From Vicinamibacterales bacterium (lineage in GTDB: Bacteria > Acidobacteriota > Vicinamibacteria > Vicinamibacterales > UBA2999), in the NCBI GenBank assembly GCA_041659285.1, contig JBAZYO010000010.1, positions 62,001-126,000 on the forward strand: a stretch of 64,000 nt of DNA, read 5' to 3'. Positions 7,820 through 16,740 of this stretch are shown piece by piece. A model generated the notes under the pieces. The model did no database searches. It saw only the letters and a program-made list of their open reading frames with translations, and was not told where the DNA came from. How positions within the stretch are numbered: the first letter of the stretch is position 1; every line of letters begins with the position of its first letter. The position numbers and the translations under genes were made by a program.

Positions 7820-9124
7820 GTGTTCGAGAGCGCGGCGCCCGCATCACTCACGGCCATTCATCTCGCCATGGCGATCTTCCGGCGTCACCGTGCCTCCGGC
7901 CGGTCCGTCTTGAGCCCGTTCGTCCTGCCTTCGTTCCTGTTCGCGGTGGCGCCGTGGCTGTGGCCGACGCCCCTCGGCCTGGCGGCCGCGCTCGGCGCGC
8001 ATCTCGTCTGGCTGGTCGTCTGCGAACGGCTGGCGCCGCCGGTCACGCCGGCTCGGGCGCGTGCGCCGGGCCCTCGGCCGGCCGCCCGCGCCTCGCGACC
8101 CGCCACGCCCGCCTTCGCGACCACGCCGGTGCTCGCCGTGCTGGACGAAGCAACGGACATCAAGACTTTCCGCCTCGCCCGGCCGGAAGGCTTCACGTTT
8201 TCGCCGGGTCAGTTCCTGGCCGTGCGCGTGCTGATCGACGGCAAGCCGCACGTGCGCTGCTACTCGATCAGCTCGGCGCCTCATGCCCAGGGCTACCTGG
8301 AGATCTCGGTGCGCCGGCAAGGCCTGGTGTCGGGCACGCTGCACGCAACGATCCGCGCCGGATCCACCCTCACCATCAACCGTCCCGCAGGTCAGTTCCT
8401 GTACCCGCAAGGTGACGATCGTCCTCTGGTGTTGATCGCCGGCGGCATCGGCATCACGCCGTTGCTGTCGATGCTCCGGCACGCCGTGGCCGCGGACCCG
8501 GCCCGGCCGGTGACGCTTTTGTATTCGGCGCGCGGCGAGCACGACGTCGCGTTCCACGGCGAGCTCCGCGTCCTGGCCGAACGCCATCCGCATGTGCGGG
8601 TGGCAATCACGCTCACGCAACCCACCGAACCGACGCGGCTGCGCACGGGCCGCCTCGATGCCGACATGCTGCGACAGCACGTGGCGTCGCCGCTGCACTC
8701 GATCTTCTGTCTCTGTGGCCCGGGCCCGATGATCGAGGACGTTCGTCTCGCGCTCGGGGCCATGGGCGTGCCGGCCGGCCAGGTGCGATTCGAGCAGTTC
8801 GAAACCGCGATCGCGGCGTCACAACTGAACGCGACCATCGCCGCACCCGCGGCGTCGGCCGCGGATGCGGTGCAGGTGACGTTCGCCGACAGCGGCCGGA
8901 CGGTGTCGGCGCCGTGCTCGCGCACGCTGCTCGAAACCGCGGAGGCTGAGGGCGTGGCCATGGTCTCGTCGTGCCGGTCCGGCGTCTGCCAGTCGTGCCG
9001 CACGCGGCTCAAGTCCGGCGATGCCGACTGCCGCTCCGACATTCTCGACGCCGACGACCGCGCGGCGGGCTACATCCTGCCGTGCGTGACGTGGCCGACG
9101 GCTGACTGCGTGCTCGAGGCTTGA
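7820..9124 (+). CDS. Membrane-anchored FNR-type reductase with C-terminal [2Fe-2S] ferredoxin domain
   Basis: A 434-residue flavo-iron-sulfur reductase. One or two hydrophobic segments (about residues 27-75) anchor it, followed by an Ala/Pro-rich linker. The FAD domain carries R146-C-Y-S, the NAD(P) domain carries LIAGGIGITPLLSML (about 206-220) and CLCGPGPMIEDV, and the ferredoxin domain binds a plant-type [2Fe-2S] cluster through C385, C390, C393 and C422. It should oxidise NAD(P)H and pass single electrons to a partner. The next gene, a haem-b-type membrane protein, starts 2 bases after its stop codon, so that is the likely acceptor. GTG 7820 is chosen because AGGAAGG lies 5 bases upstream; TTG 7778 and ATG 7868 are in-frame alternatives. 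Confidence 0.85.
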   Translation: MFESAAPASLTAIHLAMAIFRRHRASGRSVLSPFVLPSFLFAVAPWLWPTPLGLAAALGAHLVWLVVCERLAPPVTPARARAPGPRPAARASRPATPAFATTPVLAVLDEATDIKTFRLARPEGFTFSPGQFLAVRVLIDGKPHVRCYSISSAPHAQGYLEISVRRQGLVSGTLHATIRAGSTLTINRPAGQFLYPQGDDRPLVLIAGGIGITPLLSMLRHAVAADPARPVTLLYSARGEHDVAFHGELRVLAERHPHVRVAITLTQPTEPTRLRTGRLDADMLRQHVASPLHSIFCLCGPGPMIEDVRLALGAMGVPAGQVRFEQFETAIAASQLNATIAAPAASAADAVQVTFADSGRTVSAPCSRTLLETAEAEGVAMVSSCRSGVCQSCRTRLKSGDADCRSDILDADDRAAGYILPCVTWPTADCVLEA

Positions 9125-9126
9125 TC

Positions 9127-10017
9127 ATGCCCGCCCCCGCGCCCAAGCGCGCATTGTCCACGGTGCTGGTGCTGGCCGGGGTGTTCTGCACGGTGGTGGT
9201 GGGCACCGTCCTCTGGTACTTCGACGGCTGGACCTACTACCGGACTCCGCTCGCGGGCCGCGGCTACCTGCCGATGCACCGGCTGCTGCGACCGTCGGGC
9301 ACGCTGGGCCTGCCGCTCGGCGTGGCCGGCGCCGTGGCCATGCTGTCAACGCTGCCGTATGCGGTGCGGAAGCGCTGGCGGCCGCTCGCGCGCCTCAGCA
9401 CGACGCCCAAGTGGCTCGAGGTCCACATCTTCTTCGGCATCGTCGGGCCGGTGCTGGTGACGCTGCATACCGCGTTCAAGTTCAACGGCGTCATCTCGGC
9501 GGGCTACTGGCTGATGGTCGCGGTGTGGTCCTCGGGGTTCGTGGGGCGCTACCTCTACGTCCGCATCCCGCAGACGATTCGTGGCGCCGAACTGTCGCGC
9601 GACGACATTGCGGAGGCCCTGGCCGCGACCAGGTCCACGGTGGCGGGCGTGTCACTGCCGCCGGCGGCACGGGCGGCGCTCGACGAGTTCGACCAATCGG
9701 TTGAGCCGACGCCGGAGCCGCCGGGCCTGGCCGATCTGTTTTTCGGCGAGCTGCGCGTGCGCACGCGCCTGTTCGCGATCCGGCGCCAGCTGCGCGAGGC
9801 CGGCGTCGACGTGCATGCCATTCACACGCTGGTGTCGCGCGCCGCCGAGCACGCCACCCTCGGGCGCCGCATCGCCCACCTGCAGCGCACGCGCCGGCTG
9901 TTCGAGCTGTGGCACGTCTTCCACCGCCCGCTCGTGGACGTCATGTTCCTGATCGTGGGCCTTCACGTGGCGATTGCGGTGTACCTCGGGTACGCGCAGG
10001 TGCTCCTGGACTGGTGA
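9127..10017 (+). CDS. Cytochrome-b-like integral membrane protein
   Basis: A 296-residue protein with about four hydrophobic segments (about residues 10-32, 57-80, 95-145 as two, and 270-292) and a soluble helical region at about 155-260. Histidines lie in or next to membrane segments (EVHIFFG, TLHTAFKF, LWHVFHRPL, IVGLHVAIAVYLGY), as expected for bis-His haem b. No named family is certain; it resembles ferric-reductase or cytochrome-b561-like proteins. Placed between an NAD(P)H reductase and a 24-haem cytochrome, it most likely moves electrons across the inner membrane. Its stop codon overlaps the next start (TGATG), so the two are translationally coupled. Confidence 0.65.
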   Translation: MPAPAPKRALSTVLVLAGVFCTVVVGTVLWYFDGWTYYRTPLAGRGYLPMHRLLRPSGTLGLPLGVAGAVAMLSTLPYAVRKRWRPLARLSTTPKWLEVHIFFGIVGPVLVTLHTAFKFNGVISAGYWLMVAVWSSGFVGRYLYVRIPQTIRGAELSRDDIAEALAATRSTVAGVSLPPAARAALDEFDQSVEPTPEPPGLADLFFGELRVRTRLFAIRRQLREAGVDVHAIHTLVSRAAEHATLGRRIAHLQRTRRLFELWHVFHRPLVDVMFLIVGLHVAIAVYLGYAQVLLDW

Positions 10018-11855
10018 TGGGCGGGCGATGGCGACCGAAGCAGTGGTGGATCGTCCTGGCGACGGCAGTTGTGTTGCACCTGGCGGCGCCGACCGAGGCG
10101 TCGGCGCAGTTGGGGGCGCTGGTGTCGCCTGGCCACCTGCACAAGACCCACGCCGCCCTCGAGGGCGTAAGCAACTGCCTGCAGTGCCACTCGCGCGGGC
10201 GGCAGGTGGCGCCCGAGAAGTGCCTGGCCTGCCACAAGCCGATTGCGGAACGCATCGCCGCGAAGAAAGGCATCCACCGCAACGTGACCACCGACTGCGT
10301 GACGTGCCACGTCGAGCACGCCGGGGTGGATGCGGAGCTGCGGCCGTTCGACCAGCAGAAATTCGACCACGCGCGAGACGCCGCATACCCGCTGGACGGC
10401 CTGCACGCGCCGCTGGCCGCCAATTGCGCGGCCTGCCACAAGACGCGGTCGTACCTGTCCCTCCAGACCGCTTGCGCATCGTGCCATGCGGACCCGCACA
10501 AAGGGACGCTCGGCCCGCAGTGCTCGACGTGCCACGGCACGGCGGTGAAGTTCACCGCCGCGACCACCTCGTTCGACCACGGCAAGACCGCGTTCCCGCT
10601 GACGGGCGCGCACGGCAAGGTCGCCTGCGCGTCGTGCCACAAGGAGAAGCGCTACAAGGGCATCGCCTTCGCGTCGTGCAGCAGCTGCCACACCGACCCG
10701 CACCGCTCGACGCTGGGGACCGCGTGCGCGACGTGCCACACCGAGGCATCGTGGCGCACCAGCAAGGTCGATCACGCGCGCACGGCGTTCCCGCTGCGCG
10801 GCAAGCACGCCACGGTCGAGTGCGCGAAGTGCCACGTCAAAGCGGCCGCCACGGTGAAGCCCCGCGCCGACACCTGCGCGGCCTGCCACACCGATCCGCA
10901 TCGCGGCGCCTTCAAGCAGGACTGCGCGTCGTGCCACACCGAGTCCACCTTTCAGAAGGGCACCTTCGATCACGCGGCCACGCGGTTCCCGCTCGCCGAC
11001 AAGCACACCGGCCTGCAGTGCGTGGCGTGCCACAAGACGGCGCGTCCGGCCGCCAACGACTTCCGCGGGCTGAGGGCGAACTGCGATTCGTGCCACACCG
11101 ACGTGCACCGCGGCGAGCTGGGGCTGTCGTGCGAGAAGTGCCACACGGCCAGGACCTTCGAGGTGAAGACGTTCGCGCATGCGAACCAGCGGGCCCTCTT
11201 CAGCGGCCAGCATGCGCCGCTCACCTGCGCGCAATGCCATGTCAGCACGATGCAGCCCACTCGCACGGCCGCTGCCATTCCGGCGTTGCGTGTCGGCTAC
11301 ACGACGACGGGCACGGCATGCGTGTCGTGCCACAAGGACCCGCACCTGGGCCAGTTGAAGAGCACGTGCGAGACATGCCACACGGTGGACACGCCGAAGT
11401 TCGCGGTCCAGGGCTTCGCCCATGCCACCACGGCCTTCCCGCTGACCGGGAAACACGCGCCGCTGGCGTGCGAGGCCTGCCACAAGGTGGAAACGGGCGC
11501 GTTCCCGTCGGGACCGGGGACGGCACGCCGCTTCACCGGGGTCGGCACCACGTGCGTGGCCTGCCACAAGGATCCGCATGGCGGGCAGTTGGACCAGGCC
11601 TGCCAGTCGTGCCACACCAGCGACACCTTCGCGCTGCCGCGCTACACCCACAAGCGGGCGCGGGAACTGCGCGAGTTCTTCACGGGACGGCATGCCTCAG
11701 CGACCTGCGCGGCGTGTCACAAGCCGCTGCCCGGCACGCCGGCCGGATCAAAACCGGTGGCTGCGTACAAGGTGGCGACCACGTGCACGACCTGCCACAC
11801 CGACGTGCATCGCGGCGCGCTGGGGTCCGCGTGCGCCACCTGCCACAAGCCTTGA
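10017..11855 (+). CDS. 24-haem c-type cytochrome, periplasmic
   Basis: A 612-residue multihaem cytochrome. A signal peptide (about residues 1-31, ending EASAQ) precedes 24 CXXCH haem-binding motifs counted along the chain. They recur in a module of roughly 75-80 residues built from CHTDPHRG, CATCH, F-HA-T-FPL, G-H and C--CHK words. The ATG overlaps the upstream stop (TGATG). Such dense haem packing makes a molecular wire; direction and partners are inferred from context: inner-membrane reductase and cytochrome b upstream, a second cytochrome and a beta-barrel downstream. The length and haem count are large for a periplasmic electron carrier. No lipobox is visible. Confidence 0.9.
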   Translation: MGGRWRPKQWWIVLATAVVLHLAAPTEASAQLGALVSPGHLHKTHAALEGVSNCLQCHSRGRQVAPEKCLACHKPIAERIAAKKGIHRNVTTDCVTCHVEHAGVDAELRPFDQQKFDHARDAAYPLDGLHAPLAANCAACHKTRSYLSLQTACASCHADPHKGTLGPQCSTCHGTAVKFTAATTSFDHGKTAFPLTGAHGKVACASCHKEKRYKGIAFASCSSCHTDPHRSTLGTACATCHTEASWRTSKVDHARTAFPLRGKHATVECAKCHVKAAATVKPRADTCAACHTDPHRGAFKQDCASCHTESTFQKGTFDHAATRFPLADKHTGLQCVACHKTARPAANDFRGLRANCDSCHTDVHRGELGLSCEKCHTARTFEVKTFAHANQRALFSGQHAPLTCAQCHVSTMQPTRTAAAIPALRVGYTTTGTACVSCHKDPHLGQLKSTCETCHTVDTPKFAVQGFAHATTAFPLTGKHAPLACEACHKVETGAFPSGPGTARRFTGVGTTCVACHKDPHGGQLDQACQSCHTSDTFALPRYTHKRARELREFFTGRHASATCAACHKPLPGTPAGSKPVAAYKVATTCTTCHTDVHRGALGSACATCHKP

Positions 11856-11868
11856 GGAGGAGCAGATC

Positions 11869-13488
11869 ATGATTCACGCTTTTCGCCTTGTCCTGCTCCT
11901 GTTCGGTGTCCTGCTGTTGCCGGCCTGGCCTGCCGCCGCGCAGTTCGAAACGCCGAACCGGCAGTTCCACGACCAGAGCACGTTCCGTCTCGAAGGCCGC
12001 CATCTTGGCGTGGCCTGTGAGTCGTGCCACCTCAAGGGCGTCTACAAGGGCACGCCCAACAAGTGTTTCGACTGCCACTGGACGCGCCGGCAGGACGATC
12101 GCTTCCGCCTGCAGCTCGGCTCGCAGTGCGAGCAGTGTCATCGTCCGGTTGGCTGGACCGCGGTGCGCTTCGACCACGGCGCCTTCACGGGCATGCCGCT
12201 CAGCGGCGCGCACCAGCAGCTCGGCTGCGTCTCGTGCCATCACACCAACAACTTCCGCCAGTCAGACAGCGCGTGCGTGACGTGCCACCTGCAGGACTTC
12301 CAGTCGGCGCGCGAGCCGAACCACGTCGCGGCGGGGTTCCCGACCACGTGCGAGGCGTGCCATCGCGCGAGCGACACGTCGTTCAACCAGGCGACGTTCA
12401 ATCATCAGGCGTCGTTTCCCCTGGTCGGCCAGCACGCCACGCAGGCCTGTGCGTCGTGCCACAAGGGCAACGTGTATCGCGGCACGGCGCGGGATTGTGT
12501 CGGGTGTCATCGCGCCGCCTACGACCGCACCACGTCGCCGCCGCATGCTGCCGCCGGGTTCCCGACCACGTGCGAGACGTGTCATCGCGCCACCGACCCC
12601 AGCTTCCGGGGCGTCGCCTTCAATCACGCGGCGATCTTCCCGCTGGTCGGCCAGCACGCGCAGCAGGCGTGCACGAGTTGCCACATCAACAACGTCTATC
12701 GCGGCACCGCCCGCGACTGCGTCGGCTGCCACCGGGCGGCCTACGATCGCACCACCTCGCCCCCGCACGCCGCCGCCGGGTTCCCGACCACGTGCGAGAC
12801 GTGTCATCGCGCCACCGACAGCAGCTTCCGGGGCGTCGCCTTCAATCATGCGGCGATCTTCCCGCTGGTCGGCCAGCACGCGCAGCAAGCGTGCAGCGCC
12901 TGTCACGTGAACAACGTCTATCGCGGTACGGCCCGCGACTGCGTCGGCTGCCACCGGGCGGCCTACGATCGCACCACCTCGCCCCCGCACGCCGCCGCCG
13001 GGTTCCCGACCACGTGCGAGACGTGTCATCGCGCCACCGACAGCAGCTTCCGCGGCGCTGGCTTCAATCACGCCGCGATCTTCCCGCTGGTCGGCGTCCA
13101 CGCGCAGCAGGCATGCACCTCGTGCCATCGCAATAACGTCTACCGCGGCACCGGCCGTGAGTGCGTCGCTTGCCATCGATCCAACTACGACCGCACGACC
13201 TCGCCCGCCCATGCGGCGACCGGCTTCGGCCTGACCTGCGAGACGTGTCACCGCGCCTCCGACACGACCTGGCGGCAGGGTACGTTCGCGCACCGCTTCC
13301 CCATCACGGGACGGCACAACACCCCCTGCTCGAGCTGCCACCAGGCCGGCCAGCCGTCGCAGAACTTCACGTGCCTGACCTGCCACGAACACTCGCAATC
13401 TGAAATGGACAAGGAACATCGCGGCCGCGCCGGCTATCGCTACGAATCGCGCGCCTGCTACAGCTGCCACCCGAACGGGCGGAGTTGA
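11869..13488 (+). CDS. 21-haem c-type cytochrome made of 74-residue tandem repeats
   Basis: A 539-residue exported cytochrome with a signal peptide (about residues 1-24) and 21 CXXCH motifs. The start at 11869 follows GAGGAGG by 8 bases. From about residue 157 the sequence is a tandem repeat of exactly 74 residues with three haem motifs each (C-E/T-CH, C-S/A-CH, CVGCH), seen five times; the middle copies are nearly identical. The last about 50 residues carry three further haem sites and end CYSCHPNGRS. It follows the 24-haem gene by 13 bases, so the two are co-transcribed. Its place before a barrel gene suggests that it occupies or feeds the outer-membrane channel. Confidence 0.9.
   Translation: MIHAFRLVLLLFGVLLLPAWPAAAQFETPNRQFHDQSTFRLEGRHLGVACESCHLKGVYKGTPNKCFDCHWTRRQDDRFRLQLGSQCEQCHRPVGWTAVRFDHGAFTGMPLSGAHQQLGCVSCHHTNNFRQSDSACVTCHLQDFQSAREPNHVAAGFPTTCEACHRASDTSFNQATFNHQASFPLVGQHATQACASCHKGNVYRGTARDCVGCHRAAYDRTTSPPHAAAGFPTTCETCHRATDPSFRGVAFNHAAIFPLVGQHAQQACTSCHINNVYRGTARDCVGCHRAAYDRTTSPPHAAAGFPTTCETCHRATDSSFRGVAFNHAAIFPLVGQHAQQACSACHVNNVYRGTARDCVGCHRAAYDRTTSPPHAAAGFPTTCETCHRATDSSFRGAGFNHAAIFPLVGVHAQQACTSCHRNNVYRGTGRECVACHRSNYDRTTSPAHAATGFGLTCETCHRASDTTWRQGTFAHRFPITGRHNTPCSSCHQAGQPSQNFTCLTCHEHSQSEMDKEHRGRAGYRYESRACYSCHPNGRS
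12337..13446 (+). repeat. Five tandem 222-bp coding repeats
   Basis: The same block begins at 12337, 12559, 12781, 13003 and 13225, an exact 222-bp period. Copies 2-4 are almost identical in nucleotide sequence; the first and last are more divergent. This pattern fits recent unit duplication within the gene. Confidence 0.85.
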
Positions 13489-13497
13489 GGTGACGAG

Positions 13498-14826
13498 GTG
13501 AACATGACCTTCCGCACGCATGCATTGAGGGCCGGTGTCGTGATGCTGGTGGCGGCCACGCCCGGGTGGGCGCAGTCGCCACCGCCTAAACCGGACGCCC
13601 GGGTGTCGTTCTACGTGACGACGACGCGACGGAGTCCGGACGGCGGCGACAGCAGCAACGCCTTTGACTTCGCCACCGCGTTCACGTTCAGGACGCCGGA
13701 TGTCGAGGGCAGCGGCCTCGAGGCCGGCGTGGACGTGCGGCACACCGGCTACAGCGCATCCGAGCGCCCCGACCGCGTGTCGCTCTACGACGGATACGTC
13801 GGCGCGCGCCTTGGCGACCGCGGCCAGTTCCGCATCCGCGCCGGGCACATGTGGCTGCCAGACCTGGGCACCGCCGGCTCGCTGGCGGGCGGCCTCGCCG
13901 AGTACCGCAGCGCCGCGGCCGGCGCCGAGCGCCGCCTGATCGCGGGGGGCTTTGCCGGCACCGAACCCCTTGGCTACCAAACCGGCTACGCCGACGGCGT
14001 CACCAAGTTCGGCGGCTATGTCGGCCTCGAAAGCGGCTTCCTGCGGCGCCACGTCGTCGGGTTCACGAACATCCGCCATGGGTCGCTCACCGAACGCTCG
14101 ATGCTGAGCGTCACCAACTACATTCCCGTCGGCACGTCGTTCTTCGCTTACCAGGCGCTCGAATACGACCTCACCGGGCCGGCTGACGGCGCCGCCAAGG
14201 GCGGCCTGTCGTACTTCCTCATGAACGCGCGGGCCTCCGCGGGCCCGAAGGTTGAACTACAGGGCACCTACAACCGCGGGCGCGCCCTCGACGCGCGGCA
14301 GCTCGCGGACGACGTGATCAACGGGCGCGCGCTGAGCGCCACGGCGGTGGACGGCCTGCGGTATGAGAGTGCCGGGGGCCGCATCAGCGTGAAGGTGGCG
14401 CCCCGGGTGGAAATCTACGGCGGCTACGCCCGCGACAAGAACAACCGTGACGATGCCACGACGGGGCGGCTGACGGTGGGCGGCTACGCCAGCAACCTGT
14501 TCGGAACGGGCTTCGACCTCTCGGGGTCCGACGCTCGCATCGACCGCCCCACCGGGCCCTATCACTCGCGCTACCTCTCCATTGGCCACACCATCGGCCG
14601 TTCGGTGTATGTTGCCGGCGACTACTCGACGTCGCTGGCGGTCGTGCGCTTCCTGCGCAGCGATGGACTGGTCATCGAATCGCGTCCGTGGACGCGGCGG
14701 CTGTCGGCCAACGTTTCGGCCACCATCAACCGCCAGTTCTCGGTGATGGGCAACGTGGACTACACGATGGATGAAGGCCTGCACGAGCTTCGGGTGATGA
14801 CCGGGATCACCTACCGGATGCGATAG
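13498..14826 (+). CDS. Outer-membrane beta-barrel, putative porin of the cytochrome conduit
   Basis: A 442-residue protein with a signal peptide (ending TPGWAQ) followed by alternating strands rich in Gly, Tyr and Arg along the whole length (RVSFYVTTTRR, VEIYGGYARDKNN, FSVMGNVDYTMD), ending in a strand ITYRMR. This is the pattern of a large transmembrane beta-barrel. GTG 13498 has GAGG 7 bases upstream; ATG 13504 is an alternative. It follows the 21-haem cytochrome by 9 bases. By analogy with MtrAB-type conduits it could sheath a haem wire, but no sequence similarity to MtrB (for example an N-terminal CXXC) is seen, so the role rests on context. Confidence 0.65.
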   Translation: MNMTFRTHALRAGVVMLVAATPGWAQSPPPKPDARVSFYVTTTRRSPDGGDSSNAFDFATAFTFRTPDVEGSGLEAGVDVRHTGYSASERPDRVSLYDGYVGARLGDRGQFRIRAGHMWLPDLGTAGSLAGGLAEYRSAAAGAERRLIAGGFAGTEPLGYQTGYADGVTKFGGYVGLESGFLRRHVVGFTNIRHGSLTERSMLSVTNYIPVGTSFFAYQALEYDLTGPADGAAKGGLSYFLMNARASAGPKVELQGTYNRGRALDARQLADDVINGRALSATAVDGLRYESAGGRISVKVAPRVEIYGGYARDKNNRDDATTGRLTVGGYASNLFGTGFDLSGSDARIDRPTGPYHSRYLSIGHTIGRSVYVAGDYSTSLAVVRFLRSDGLVIESRPWTRRLSANVSATINRQFSVMGNVDYTMDEGLHELRVMTGITYRMR

Positions 14827-14835
14827 GACCCACCA

Positions 14836-15474
14836 ATGAGACGCGTGTGCATCGTCATCGGAATCGCCCTTGGCACCGGCGCCAGCGCCGCCGGCCAGGC
14901 CGTCGCGCCACCCGCGGGGGAGCCTGCCATGGTGCGGGCGGCGGGCATGGCGTTGAACGACGGCGCGCTGCCGCCGGGCACGCTGACCGTGCGAGTGGTG
15001 CAAGGCGCGTTCACCGGTGACCTCACCGGCACGATGGTGGATCTCGACGTGACCGGCCAGGCGCCGCTTCACGCGCCGGCCAAGGCGCAGGGCCGGGCCG
15101 AGTTCGCGCACCTGCCGATCGGCGCGGAGGTACGCGCGTCAGCGATCGTCAACGGCGAGCGGTTGCAGTCGGATGCGTTCCGCATGCCCGCGGAATCGGG
15201 CGTGCGCATCCTGCTGATCGCGGGCGCCGGCACGGCCGGCGCGAGCGCCGCACCGGCGGCGGCGCTTCCGCCCGGTCATCCCGCGGTCGAGGCCACGCCC
15301 GCTCCGGCCGCAGTGAGCCCGGCTGCTCCGGCTGCCGACCAGCAGGGGGTCGTGATGGTGAGACGCGCCGTGATCGCGATGACGGCACTGGCATTCGCGG
15401 CGGTGTTCGCGCAGTGGTGGCGCCGGCGACGCCGCAGCAGGACCAGCGGCGACGTGACGCAAGTCGGTGCCTGA
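14836..15474 (+). CDS. Exported protein with C-terminal membrane anchor, unknown function
   Basis: A 212-residue protein. A signal peptide (about residues 1-20) is followed by a beta-rich domain (about 45-125; PPGTLTVRVVQGAFTGDL, MVDLDVTG, GRAEFAHLPIGAEVRASA) that resembles a transthyretin-like or carboxypeptidase-regulatory sandwich. An Ala/Pro-rich linker then leads to one transmembrane helix (VRRAVIAMTALAFAAVFAQW) and a short Arg-rich cytoplasmic tail. It lies 9 bases after the barrel gene and closes the six-gene run. A periplasmic assembly or scaffold role is possible but not shown. Confidence 0.6.
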   Translation: MRRVCIVIGIALGTGASAAGQAVAPPAGEPAMVRAAGMALNDGALPPGTLTVRVVQGAFTGDLTGTMVDLDVTGQAPLHAPAKAQGRAEFAHLPIGAEVRASAIVNGERLQSDAFRMPAESGVRILLIAGAGTAGASAAPAAALPPGHPAVEATPAPAAVSPAAPAADQQGVVMVRRAVIAMTALAFAAVFAQWWRRRRRSRTSGDVTQVGA

Positions 15475-15482
15475 CGCCGGGT

Positions 15483-16127
15483 TCAGCGTGCCCTGAGCGA
15501 GGCGGGAATCGGCCACTTGACGCGGCCCTCGCGGTCGGCGATTCTCACCACGAGCTCGGCCTCGGTGGCGCTCGCGTCGAAGAGCGGCGCGCCATCCGGG
15601 TGACGAAGCGGGAACACCACCCAGAAGCGGTCGTAGTCGTAATTGCGCCGGAGCACGCCGGTCAGAGCCTTTACGTCCCGCAACTGCGGACGACCCTCGC
15701 CGCGTACTGCGCGGGCCTCGGTGCCGCGAGCCGTGGCCGGTTGCAGGAACGCCGACCAGTCACTTGGGATGACGCCCGAGCCCTCTCGTGGATCGATCTC
15801 CACCATCACGACGGTGTCGCCCACCGCCTCGGCCTCGGCCACCATCGCCCGGGCCTCCTCGTTCGGCAAGCGCTGGCTGATCTGCAGCACGCGCGCGGTG
15901 GCGCGGATGACGTCGCCCGTCATCCACGTCGCCGCCAGCTTGTAGTTGTAGGAACGTTCGGTCTTGAGCAGCCGCGTGTCGAAGATGCCGCCGACGCGCC
16001 CCTGTACATAGGCGGCCTTGCCGATGGCCTGCGCGCGCGGCGCATCCCACGACAGCCACGGCTGGTCGGCGCCCTGGGCGAAGCCCAGGACGCCGGTCAG
16101 CACGGCGGCGATGGCGGCTGCCTTCAC
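15483..16127 (-). CDS. Exported protein of unknown function
   Basis: A 214-residue protein with a signal peptide (KAAAIAAVLTGVLGFAQG). I recognise no domain. The mature part starts with QPWLSWDAPRAQAIGKAAYV and contains a patch typical of a beta-rich fold (DYDRFWVVFPLRHPDGAPLF). The start is a GTG at 16127 that overlaps the stop of the upstream gene (GTGA), so the pair is one transcript. Its 3' end faces the cytochrome operon with only 8 bases between. Confidence 0.6.
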   Translation of the reverse strand: MKAAAIAAVLTGVLGFAQGADQPWLSWDAPRAQAIGKAAYVQGRVGGIFDTRLLKTERSYNYKLAATWMTGDVIRATARVLQISQRLPNEEARAMVAEAEAVGDTVVMVEIDPREGSGVIPSDWSAFLQPATARGTEARAVRGEGRPQLRDVKALTGVLRRNYDYDRFWVVFPLRHPDGAPLFDASATEAELVVRIADREGRVKWPIPASLRAR

Positions 16128-16696
16128 TTGGCGAGTCGGCGCGTGATCACCACGATCTCGCTGCCGCCCAGCGCGGTCTTGCCAACCGTCAGGTCGACGG
16201 CCTGGTAGCCGGCGTCGGTGAGCTCCTTCAGCTCCTTCTCCAGCGTTGACGTCTTGCTGGTGGCGACGAGCTTGTACTCGTAACGCGGCGTCGCGGCGGC
16301 GGAGCCCTTCTGGACGATGGCGACGGTTTCCTTGCCGCCGAAGAGGCTTTCGAACACGGTCTGGCCCACGGCGTGGAAGCCGGCGTCGCCCGCCTCCTGC
16401 AGTTCCTTCTGCAGCGTGGAGGTCTTGCTGGTCGCGAGCAGGCGATAGCTGTAGGTGTTCTTGTCGTCGGCGGCCTTCTCCACGAGCACGACCACTTCCT
16501 TGCCGCCGACGGCGGTCTCGCCGCCCATCACCGCGACGAAGCGGTAGCCGGCCTCCCCCGCCTCCTGCATCTCTTTCTGCATCGTTGACGTCTTGCTGGT
16601 CGCGAGGATCTTGTAGCTGCGGGTCTGCGCGAGCGCGGGAGCGGCAACGGCCAGGCACATCATGGCCGCGAGAGTAGTCGTCACTAGTCGATTCAA
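16124..16696 (-). CDS. Exported protein with three internal repeats (DUF4177-like), unknown function
   Basis: A 190-residue protein with a signal peptide (about residues 1-23, ending APALAQ) and three copies of a repeat of about 52 residues, each built on Y-ATSKTST-QKE-EAG-AGYR followed by a GG-E-VVI strand. Each unit looks like a small alpha/beta module (strand, helix, strand) similar to DUF4177-type domains. The start is a TTG with GGAGG 5 bases upstream. The function is unknown, and it is translationally coupled to the next exported protein. Confidence 0.6.
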   Translation of the reverse strand: MNRLVTTTLAAMMCLAVAAPALAQTRSYKILATSKTSTMQKEMQEAGEAGYRFVAVMGGETAVGGKEVVVLVEKAADDKNTYSYRLLATSKTSTLQKELQEAGDAGFHAVGQTVFESLFGGKETVAIVQKGSAAATPRYEYKLVATSKTSTLEKELKELTDAGYQAVDLTVGKTALGGSEIVVITRRLAK

Positions 16697-16740
16697 GGAG
16701 GCCTCCGGGACAGATTACTACGGACGAGGTCCGACAGCAG

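Noticed and set aside
12337..13446. Regular repeats that could be mistaken for CRISPR
   Set aside because: The repeats are 222 bp, coding, in frame and carry haem motifs; there are no unique spacers and no cas genes.
12262..14079. Long minus-strand open frame (605 codons) opposite the 21-haem cytochrome and barrel
   Set aside because: The repeated pattern simply mirrors the CXXCH repeats of the real gene.
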